NCBI GenBank assembly: GCA_002493755.1
Contig: DKZT01000065.1
Coordinates: 1 to 5,598, forward strand
Reading direction: 5' to 3'
Length of the DNA stretch: 5,598 bases
Origin: Ruminococcaceae bacterium UBA7067
GTDB taxonomy: Bacteria > Bacillota > Clostridia > Oscillospirales > Acutalibacteraceae
This document shows, piece by piece, positions 1-5,502 of this stretch. The notes under the pieces were generated by a model, which ran no database searches, was not told the DNA's origin, and was given only the letters and a program-made list of their open reading frames with translations. The position numbers and the translations under genes were made by a program. Within the stretch, counting starts at the first letter, position 1. Each line of letters starts with the position of its first letter.

Positions 1-175
1 CTCTCGACTCAAAACTCTGAACTAAATTATCGTTTAGCTTACTCAAGGGGGATAACCATATACCGTTATAGCATAAACTTAAAGCAAAGACAAGGTTTTA
101 TGTGATAAATGACGAAAAAAGGTAAAAATCGGGTGTTGATACACAATTTGTTTTCAAATACATAAATTTCTCCGT

Positions 176-204
176 TTGACATAAAATAACTCTGTTTGCA
201 TATT
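176..204 (+). promoter_or_regulatory. possible distal sigma-A promoter
   Basis: A perfect TTGACA lies at 176-181, and 17 bases further on is CATATT (199-204), which matches four of six positions of the -10 consensus. If used, it would give a leader of about 155 bases carrying the 210-238 inverted repeat. The proximal promoter at 310-338 is better placed, so this may be an alternative promoter or chance in AT-rich DNA. Confidence 0.25.
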
Positions 205-209
205 TGACT

Positions 210-238
210 ACGGTTAATATTCCACAAAAATTAACCGT
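210..238. promoter_or_regulatory. perfect 9-bp inverted repeat, possible operator or RNA hairpin
   Basis: ACGGTTAAT (210-218) and ATTAACCGT (230-238) are exact reverse complements separated by 11 bases. The arm centres are 20 bases apart, close to two helical turns, as expected for a dimeric repressor site. It sits between the possible distal promoter and the proximal promoter. There is no T-run after it, so it is not an intrinsic terminator. No regulator can be assigned. Confidence 0.45.
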
Positions 239-309
239 TATTAATCAATTAATTACAATCACGTTTCATTATCCGCCTCAAGCGGTAACAATTTTGTAGG
301 GGTTGTCAA

Positions 310-338
310 TTGATTGTTGTAAAAAGATGTAGTATAAT
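310..338 (+). promoter_or_regulatory. sigma-A-type promoter of the wall hydrolase gene
   Basis: TTGATT (310-315) and a perfect TATAAT (333-338) are separated by 17 bases, the ideal sigma-A geometry. Transcription would begin near 344-346, giving a leader of about 20 bases that ends in the ribosome binding site at 352-358. This is vegetative-type rather than an obvious sporulation-sigma promoter. Confidence 0.75.
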
Positions 339-351
339 AGGCACAACTGTT

Positions 352-358
352 AAGGAGG
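352..358 (+). promoter_or_regulatory. ribosome binding site fixing the start at 367
   Basis: AAGGAGG ends eight bases before the ATG at 367. This strong site selects 367 over the in-frame TTG at 310, which lies inside the promoter -35 box and upstream of the expected transcript start. Confidence 0.85.
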
Positions 359-366
359 TTACATTT

Positions 367-1383
367 ATGTCATCAACCGAACCACAGCATAAAGAAAACT
401 CAAAACGCCTTTCATCAGTATTGAAAGTAACATCAACACACATAAAGGTTGCCGCTTGCGCAGTGCTTGCAGCAGCAATCGGTGTAACAGGCACATTTTG
501 CCTGTCAGGCGGCTTAAGCTCCGCAAAAATTATGAACCGTTCTTTGACGGAGGGCTTTAACAGCAGCGCCATCAACCCTCAGTACCTTGAAAAAGTAACT
601 CGCACAGGCAGCGAAGTAAAGCCGACAGAACCGCCAACCGAGCAGTCTACAAAATCGGCTAAAGCAGCAGATAAAAACGAGAAACAGACAAAATCCGAAA
701 AAACAGACAAGAAATCGGACAAGGACGATAAGGAAAAGACTACCGAGAAGGCAACGGAAAAGAAAACCGAAGCAGAAACGGAAAAGGCTACCGATAATAT
801 TGCTCCCACCGACCCGACAGCAGCGGCTGAAGAGACTATTCCTTCTGAAAGCACACAATCAAAGCCAACAACAGGCGAAAGCGGCTCTGTGGTAATTACC
901 GACCCTGAAACAACAGCGCCGACCACCGAAGAAGAAAGCATAATGCGTGAAGCGCTCTATCAGCAGCAGTGGGACGCAGGATATTTAATGGCTATCGACA
1001 ACCCCGATTATACCTACTCCCCGACTCCGGTAAAGCTCAGCGATAAGGAATATGACCTTATATGCAGAACAGTAATGCGCGAAATGGGTCATCAGGGTTA
1101 TATCGGTATAGCAATGGTTGCTCAGGCATTCCGTGACGCTATGAACGCCGAGGGCTACGACGCATTCGAGGTTGTTAAGAAATTCGGCTACGAGGGTCCG
1201 AGAACTATGGAGCCTAACCAGGATACCATTGACGCAGTAAACTTTATTTTCAAAGAAAACGGCAGCGCTGTTCAGCACAGATTGATGTTCTACTACGCAA
1301 CATGGGGCAACGGCGCATGGCACGAAACGCAAAACTTCATCTGTCAGTACGGTATAACAAGATTCTTTGACAGATGGTATTAA
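367..1383 (+). CDS. membrane-anchored SleB-like cell wall hydrolase
   Basis: The product is 338 aa. Seen: a short basic cytoplasmic N-terminus, one hydrophobic segment at about 28-50 (signal anchor or signal peptide), a low-complexity Thr/Glu/Lys/Pro linker at about 80-191 with repeated TEKAT-like units, and a C-terminal domain at about 222-338. That domain fits the Hydrolase_2 / SleB family, which cleaves peptidoglycan glycan strands. E239 in the RTVMREMG stretch aligns with the usual catalytic glutamate of the 'YAEA' motif, and the end has the family-like WHE (318-320) and GITRFF (329-334). Two positions differ from the family pattern as I recall it: the second acidic residue after E239 is absent (EMGHQ), and the His of a terminal G-x-H-x-F-[FY] pattern is Thr331. 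The linker would let the catalytic domain reach the wall from the membrane. There is no good lipobox. The gene has its own promoter and terminator, so it is probably monocistronic. A spore-cortex role is possible by family but not shown; general wall remodelling is equally likely. Confidence 0.85.
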   Translation: MSSTEPQHKENSKRLSSVLKVTSTHIKVAACAVLAAAIGVTGTFCLSGGLSSAKIMNRSLTEGFNSSAINPQYLEKVTRTGSEVKPTEPPTEQSTKSAKAADKNEKQTKSEKTDKKSDKDDKEKTTEKATEKKTEAETEKATDNIAPTDPTAAAEETIPSESTQSKPTTGESGSVVITDPETTAPTTEEESIMREALYQQQWDAGYLMAIDNPDYTYSPTPVKLSDKEYDLICRTVMREMGHQGYIGIAMVAQAFRDAMNAEGYDAFEVVKKFGYEGPRTMEPNQDTIDAVNFIFKENGSAVQHRLMFYYATWGNGAWHETQNFICQYGITRFFDRWY

Positions 1384-1402
1384 TAAACCGAATAAGTATT
1401 TT

Positions 1403-1432
1403 ACGGCTTTGGAAATCCAAAGCCGTTTTTTT
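1403..1432 (+). terminator. intrinsic terminator after the wall hydrolase
   Basis: A perfect 10-bp stem (ACGGCTTTGG at 1403-1412 with CCAAAGCCGT at 1417-1426), an AAAT loop and seven T (1426-1432) form a textbook intrinsic terminator 20 bases after the stop codon. It separates the hydrolase from the ligA unit. Confidence 0.95.
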
Positions 1433-1435
1433 AGC

Positions 1436-1464
1436 TTGAAATAACGGCAATATTAGGATAAACT
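1436..1464 (+). promoter_or_regulatory. candidate promoter of ligA
   Basis: TTGAAA (1436-1441), 17 bases, then TAAACT (1459-1464) gives five of six and four of six consensus matches. It starts directly after the preceding terminator and about 28 bases before the ligA start, which is where a promoter is required. The predicted leader is about 20 bases. No other better box pair is visible in the gap. Confidence 0.5.
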
Positions 1465-1478
1465 AATATCAAACAAAC

Positions 1479-1494
1479 AGAGGGTGATTATGTG
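1479..1494 (+). promoter_or_regulatory. ligA ribosome binding site with overlapping start-stop codon
   Basis: AGAGGGTGAT (1479-1488) pairs with the 16S rRNA tail and stands seven bases (from the GGG) before the GTG at 1492. An ATG at 1490 overlaps this GTG and is immediately followed by TGA (ATGTGA, 1490-1495). Ribosomes could therefore start on a one-codon reading frame that competes with the ligA start. Confidence 0.55.
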
Positions 1495-3477
1495 ACGGAT
1501 AAAGATATAATTCAGGAATACAAAAAGCTTTGTGAAGAAGTCAACTACCACAACGACAGATACTACAATCAGGACAGTCCCGAAATCAGCGACTATGAAT
1601 ATGATATGCTTCTGCGCCGACTTGAAACAATCGAGCAGGAGCATCCCGAAATAAAAAGCGAAACCTCCCCTACCCTGCTCGTCGGCGGCAAAGCGTCCGC
1701 AAAATTTTCCGAGGTTGAGCATACCGTTCCTATGCTGAGTCTGCACGATTCGTTTTCACACGAAGAGCTTTTGGACTTTGACAGGCGGGTGCGTGAGGTT
1801 GTAGCTTCTCCGATATATGTTGTTGAGCCGAAGTTTGACGGACTTTCGGTTTCCGTTGAGTATGAAAACGGAATTCTTGTAAGAGCGTCCACAAGAGGCG
1901 ACGGCTTTGTCGGAGAGGATATCACGGATAATATACTTACGATAAAAAATCTTCCCCATAGGCTGAAAAAGCCTCTGCCCTATCTTGAGGTAAGAGGCGA
2001 GGTGTTTATGTCGAACGAGAGCTTTTTAAGGCTCTTGAAAAAGCAGGAGGAAAACGAGGAAAAGCCGTTTAAAAACCCAAGGAATGCGGCGGCAGGCTCG
2101 CTCAGGCAGAAAAACAGCGAGATAACAAAGCAGCGTGAGCTTGACATTTTCATCTTCAACATTCAGCAGATAATCGGAGCAGAGATAACCTCTCACAAGC
2201 AATCTCTTGATTATATAGGAGAGCTGGGCTTGCCGAAGCCGCCGTTTTACAACTGCTTCACCTCAATGGAGAAAGCGATTGACGAGGTTGAACGAATAGG
2301 CGCGATGAGAGGAGAGCTTCCGTATCAGATTGACGGAGCGGTTATTAAGCTCAACGATTATGACGGACGAGAGCTTCTAGGTAGTACCGCAAAGTTTCCT
2401 CGCTGGGCAGAGGCATATAAGTTCCCGCCCGAGGAAAAGGCTACAAAGCTATTAGATATTGAAATAAACGTAGGCAGAACCGGCGCGCTCACACCGACAG
2501 GCGTATTTGAGCCGATTACCCTTGCAGGAACAACGGTAAGCCGTGCCGTGCTTCACAACGAGGACTTCATCAAGGAAAAGGATATAAGAATCGGCGACAC
2601 GGTTATACTCAGAAAGGCAGGAGAAATCATACCCGAGGTTGTTTCGCTCAAGGAGCACGGTGAAAACACTGTTCCGTTTAAAATGCCCGAGCTTTGCCCC
2701 TCCTGCGGCGGTCCTGTCGTGCGCGAAAAGGACGAGGCGGCAATCCGCTGCACAAACACAGACTGTCCTGCTCAGCTTATGCGCCATCTTATACATTTTG
2801 TATCCCGTGACGCAATGGATATTGACGGACTCGGTCCTGCCGTGCTTGAAAGATTTGTGAATGAGGGTATGGTCAGCTCACCTGTTGACTTATACTCACT
2901 TGACTACGATAAAATAGCCGCATTTGACGGAATGGGCGAGCTTTCGGCGGCTAACCTCAGGAAATCTATTGAAAAGTCAAAGTCGAACGAGCTTTACAGG
3001 CTTGTTTTTGCACTCGGAATCCGCCACATCGGTCAGAAAGCCGCTAAACTCCTGTGCGAGCATTTCGGCACGGTTGAAGCCATTATGCAAGCTGACAGTG
3101 ATGAGATTTCAGCTATTGACGGCTTCGGAAGAATAATGGCAGACAGCGTTTGCGAGTATTTCTCACTTGACAGCACAAAAGAGCTTATAAACAAGCTGCG
3201 TGAGCTTGGCGTTAAAATGCCTGCGGCTCAAAAGCGGACAGCCGACAGCAAATTCAGCGGCAAGACCTTTGTACTCACGGGTACACTGCCGACAATGAAG
3301 CGCAGCGAGGCTTCAAAAATAATAGAAAGTCTGGGCGGCAAGACCTCGTCGTCGGTTTCCAAAAAGACAGACTATGTGCTTGCAGGTGAAGAAGCCGGAA
3401 GCAAGCTGACAAAGGCGCAGAACCTTGGAATTACAATTTTGAGCGAGAACGAATTTATGGAAATGGTTAAGGGATAA
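1492..3477 (+). CDS. ligA: NAD+-dependent DNA ligase LigA
   Basis: LigA seals 3'-OH/5'-phosphate nicks using NAD+, joining Okazaki fragments and completing excision repair. The 661-aa product has the family's full length and order. The Ia NAD+/NMN-binding domain (about 1-70) carries Y24, D34, Y37 and D38. The nucleotidyltransferase domain carries the AMP-accepting K114 in KFDG, EVRGE (166-170), DGAVIK (281-286) and the YKFP lysine K310. The OB fold spans about 315-395. A four-cysteine zinc finger (C402, C405, C420, C425) is followed by helix-hairpin-helix repeats (about 430-575) and a C-terminal BRCT domain (about 585-661). The GTG start is chosen because the ribosome binding site at 1479-1488 fits it and the Ia domain begins directly afterwards. 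No key residue is missing. It is followed after two bases by the radical SAM gene, so the two are probably co-transcribed. Only one copy is seen here; the gene is normally essential in bacteria. Confidence 0.98.
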   Translation: MTDKDIIQEYKKLCEEVNYHNDRYYNQDSPEISDYEYDMLLRRLETIEQEHPEIKSETSPTLLVGGKASAKFSEVEHTVPMLSLHDSFSHEELLDFDRRVREVVASPIYVVEPKFDGLSVSVEYENGILVRASTRGDGFVGEDITDNILTIKNLPHRLKKPLPYLEVRGEVFMSNESFLRLLKKQEENEEKPFKNPRNAAAGSLRQKNSEITKQRELDIFIFNIQQIIGAEITSHKQSLDYIGELGLPKPPFYNCFTSMEKAIDEVERIGAMRGELPYQIDGAVIKLNDYDGRELLGSTAKFPRWAEAYKFPPEEKATKLLDIEINVGRTGALTPTGVFEPITLAGTTVSRAVLHNEDFIKEKDIRIGDTVILRKAGEIIPEVVSLKEHGENTVPFKMPELCPSCGGPVVREKDEAAIRCTNTDCPAQLMRHLIHFVSRDAMDIDGLGPAVLERFVNEGMVSSPVDLYSLDYDKIAAFDGMGELSAANLRKSIEKSKSNELYRLVFALGIRHIGQKAAKLLCEHFGTVEAIMQADSDEISAIDGFGRIMADSVCEYFSLDSTKELINKLRELGVKMPAAQKRTADSKFSGKTFVLTGTLPTMKRSEASKIIESLGGKTSSSVSKKTDYVLAGEEAGSKLTKAQNLGITILSENEFMEMVKG

Positions 3478-3479
3478 AA

Positions 3480-4315
3480 ATGGAAGTAATAGAAAAAATT
3501 ATACAGGTGAAGGATTATCTGACAAAATCAAATCTGCCTGCAAGCGATTATGTCATCAACCCATATATTGGCTGCCCTCACGGCTGCAAATATTGCTACG
3601 CTTGCTTTATGAAGCGTTTTACAAAGCACAACGAGGAATGGGGTTCATTTATAGACATAAAATACTGCGACAAGCCTTTGAATAAAGCCAAACTTAAAAA
3701 CAAATCTGTATTTTTATCTTCTGTTACGGATTGCTATAATATGTTTGAAAAAAATACTGCATCACCCGTAATATTTTAGAGCAGTTAACAGATATTGACT
3801 GCCAAATTGGAATATCCACAAAGTCAAGCCTGATTTTGAGAGATATTGACTTGCTGAAAAAATGCAAAAACCTGACTGTTTCACTTTCTATCAACACTTT
3901 AGACGAAAAGTTTAAGGACGATATGGATAATGCAAGCAGCATTAAAGACAGGCTCAACACATTAGAGCAGCTGCATAAAAACGGAATATATACGGTTTTA
4001 TTTATGTCCCCTATCTTCCCCGGAATAACGGATTTTAAGAAAATCATAGAAGCAAGCCGTCAGTTTGTTGACGAATATTGGTTTGAAAATCTGAATTTAA
4101 GAGGAGGATACAAAGGCACAATTCTGTCTTACATCTACAACAGTTATCCTGAGCTTAAAGAGCTTTATAATGATATCTACAACCGCCACAATATGTTATA
4201 CTGGGAAACACTGTCGGACGAAATTGAAAACTATTGTAACGCAAATTCCATTAAGCACATTAATTATTTTTACCACTCAAAGCTTGTCAGAGAAAAATTA
4301 CAGACAGGTAAATAA
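3480..4315 (+). pseudogene. frameshifted radical SAM protein, spore-photoproduct-lyase-like family
   Basis: The upstream part (3480-3779) encodes 99 aa starting MEVIEKI and containing CPHGCKYC, whose C32, C36 and C39 form the CX3CX2C motif that binds the radical SAM [4Fe-4S] cluster. It then stops at a TAG (3777-3779). Downstream, the -1 frame is open from 3749 to the stop at 4313-4315. A -1 shift inside the seven-A run at 3748-3754 joins the two into about 278 aa, reading FEKKYCITRNILEQL across the junction, as the family would. The resemblance is to the COG1533 / SplB-like group (NPY-x-GC, YCYA, FMKRF, SVTDCYN, then GISTKS). The length is shorter than true spore photoproduct lyase (about 340 aa), so the substrate is unknown. 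AAGGGA at 3469-3474 acts as ribosome binding site within the end of ligA. Base composition is visibly lower in GC than ligA. Alternatives to a dead gene are a sequencing error in the homopolymer, phase variation, or slippage restoring full-length product. The family call is firm; the broken state is what the sequence shows. Confidence 0.8.
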
Positions 4316-4343
4316 AAATAAGACTCAAGAGCTTTGATAGATA

Positions 4344-4392
4344 TTAAAATTTTATTCTTTACAATTCTACTTCAGTGTGTTAAAATTTTATT
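4344..4392. repeat. 13-base direct repeat flanking and overlapping a promoter
   Basis: TTAAAATTTTATT occurs exactly at 4344-4356 and 4380-4392, 36 bases apart start to start. Each copy has the palindromic core AAAATTTT. The second copy covers the -10 box of the promoter at 4358-4386 and the first lies just upstream of its -35. It could be a pair of regulator sites, but in AT-rich DNA a 13-base match can also arise by chance or local duplication. Confidence 0.5.
4358..4386 (+). promoter_or_regulatory. extended -10 promoter for the regulator-methyltransferase pair
   Basis: TTTACA (4358-4363), 17 bases, then TAAAAT (4381-4386), preceded by TGT (4378-4380) as an extended -10 element. Transcription would start near 4392-4394, about 40 bases before the ATG at 4433. 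This makes the downstream pair a separate transcription unit, though no clear terminator separates it from the radical SAM gene, so read-through is also possible. Confidence 0.65.
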
Positions 4393-4432
4393 GTATTAAA
4401 TCGTGAAATTGAATTTGAAAGGGTATGTATGT

Positions 4433-4762
4433 ATGAATTCAAAAATTCAAAACGAACACACTGATTTTCTCTTTAAGGCTATTCTGTCGCTTAAAACTAT
4501 GGACGAGTGCTACTCATTTTTTGAGGATTTATGCACCGTTCAGGAGCTTAAGTCGATTTCACAGCGTCTTGTTGTGGCAAAAATGCTGAGCGAAAAGTGT
4601 GTTTACAGTGATATAGTAAAGCAGACAGGCGCTTCAACCGCTACTATAAGCCGTGTCAACCGTTCGCTGATTTACGGAAACGACGGTTACGAAATGATTT
4701 TCAAAAAAACAGCCGAAGCAGAAAAAGAGCAGGCGAAAAAAAGTGAGGACGAGAAAAAATGA
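4433..4762 (+). CDS. YerC/YecD-family TrpR-related DNA-binding protein
   Basis: The product is 109 aa. It matches the YerC/YecD family pattern throughout: AILSLKTMDECYSFFEDLC (16-34), QRLVVAKML (44-52), then the helix-turn-helix core TGASTATISRV (65-75) and YGNDGYEM (81-88). The family is related to the tryptophan repressor TrpR and is presumed to bind DNA, but its target and effector are not known to me. The ATG at 4433 is preferred over the in-frame GTG at 4403 because GAAAGGG (4417-4423) is nine bases upstream and the family's conserved part begins soon after. The last ~19 residues are a Lys/Glu-rich tail beyond the conserved core. The stop overlaps the methyltransferase start by ATGA, so the two proteins are probably made in a coupled ratio. 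The promoter at 4358-4386 and the repeat over it make autoregulation plausible, though unproven. Confidence 0.9.
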   Translation: MNSKIQNEHTDFLFKAILSLKTMDECYSFFEDLCTVQELKSISQRLVVAKMLSEKCVYSDIVKQTGASTATISRVNRSLIYGNDGYEMIFKKTAEAEKEQAKKSEDEKK

Positions 4763-5502
4763 GCGCCTCATACACTGTTTTTTCGGAATTCTATGATGCG
4801 CTGACCTCAAACGTGCATTATACCGAGCGTGCAAACTATATTGAAACGCTGCTCAAAAGATACAACCACGATTCGGGCATCACACTTGACCTCGCCTGCG
4901 GTACGGGCAGTCTTACAATAGAGCTTAAAAAGCGCGGTTTCGACATCTACGGCGCTGACGGCAGCAGCGATATGCTTATGATAGCACAGCAAAAGGCGTA
5001 TGATGCGGAGCTGTCTATTCTGTTTTTGTGTCAGAAAATGCAGGCTCTTGACCTTTACGGCACTATCGACACCTGCATATGCACACTTGACAGTCTGAAT
5101 CATATAATAAATAAGGATGAACTTCAGACAGCCTTCGACAGGGTTTCGCTTTTTATGAACGCAGGCGGAATTTTTGTTTTCGACGTGAACACGCTTTATA
5201 AGCACAAATATGTACTTTCCGATAATGTTTTTGTATATGACAAAAGCTCCGTTTTCTGCGTATGGCAGAACACTCCGCTTAAAGACAACACCACAAGAAT
5301 TGACCTTGATTTTTTTGAACGCTGTGGCAGTATGTACCGCAGAAGCAGTGAAAGCTTCTGTGAAAGAGCATACGCTCCCGAGGAGCTTGAGGAAATTATA
5401 AAAAAGTCGGGCTTTGAAATTCTTGACATATTCGGTGAAATGACCTTTGAAGCGCCGAAAAATGACTCACAGCGAAACGTGTATGTATTAAGGAAACACT
5501 GA
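4759..5502 (+). CDS. class I SAM-dependent methyltransferase, YqeM-like
   Basis: The product is 247 aa, a single Rossmann-fold methyltransferase domain. Motif I is LDLACGTGS (43-51), the SAM-binding glycine loop. D67 in YGADGSSDML (64-73) is the expected ribose-hydroxyl-binding acidic residue. QKMQALDL (92-99) fits the adenine-contact region, and TLDSLNHI (109-116) and GGIFVFDVN follow as motif IV and beta-5 equivalents. The N-terminal F-x-x-F-Y-D-x-L pattern and the C-terminal half with a VWQ strand resemble Bacillus YqeM and related uncharacterised methyltransferases; the methyl acceptor is unknown. The start overlaps the stop of the upstream regulator (ATGA, 4759-4762), with GTGAGGA (4743-4749) as ribosome binding site ten bases upstream. 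The C-terminus ends VYVLRKH at the edge of a sequence that may be a repeat element, but the domain looks complete. The protein is probably cytoplasmic, having no signal peptide or membrane segment. Confidence 0.92.
   Translation: MSASYTVFSEFYDALTSNVHYTERANYIETLLKRYNHDSGITLDLACGTGSLTIELKKRGFDIYGADGSSDMLMIAQQKAYDAELSILFLCQKMQALDLYGTIDTCICTLDSLNHIINKDELQTAFDRVSLFMNAGGIFVFDVNTLYKHKYVLSDNVFVYDKSSVFCVWQNTPLKDNTTRIDLDFFERCGSMYRRSSESFCERAYAPEELEEIIKKSGFEILDIFGEMTFEAPKNDSQRNVYVLRKH

Larger units (their letters stand above)
1..309. other. AT-rich non-coding upstream region
   Basis: I find no credible gene on either strand in this stretch. It is AT-rich with many stops in all frames. It holds a perfect inverted repeat at 210-238, a TTGACA box at 176-181, a second ACCGTTAT octamer at 62-69 matching one inside the inverted repeat (234-241), two ATTAAT palindromes near 241-254, and a small CCGC/GCGG dyad at 273-285. 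The longest ORF from an ATG that I found by eye on the + strand is 18 codons (109-165), without a well-placed ribosome binding site. I read it as the regulatory and intergenic region of the gene starting at 367, possibly including the tail of an upstream unit outside the window. Confidence 0.6.

Noticed and set aside
109..165. Eighteen-codon ORF in the upstream region as a leader peptide
   Set aside because: The nearest AAGG is about 13 bases upstream, there is no regulatory codon run and no following attenuator hairpin pair; it is probably chance.
310..366. N-terminal extension of the wall hydrolase from a TTG at 310
   Set aside because: The TTG lies in the -35 box, upstream of the expected transcript start, and a strong AAGGAGG serves the ATG at 367.
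448..516. Lipoprotein signal in the wall hydrolase (cysteines at 31 and 45)
   Set aside because: Neither VAAC at the start of the hydrophobic segment nor GTFC at its end is a proper lipobox in the right place.
514..941. Long minus-strand ORFs opposite the wall hydrolase linker
   Set aside because: They are shadows of the Thr/Glu/Lys-rich repeats and give low-complexity Ser/Val/Phe/Leu/Cys sequences with no family resemblance.
3749..3785. Programmed -1 frameshifting as the firm explanation of the split gene
   Set aside because: The heptamer fits formally, but no upstream ribosome-binding-like stimulator or well-spaced downstream hairpin is visible, and a homopolymer indel is simpler.
4325..4337. 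Stem TCAAG/TTTGA after the radical SAM gene as a terminator
   Set aside because: Only five pairs including a G-T wobble, a three-base loop, and no adjacent T-run.
4403..4432. Start of the YerC-family gene at the GTG at 4403
   Set aside because: No ribosome binding site precedes it, while GAAAGGG is well placed for the ATG at 4433, which also matches the family's N-terminus.
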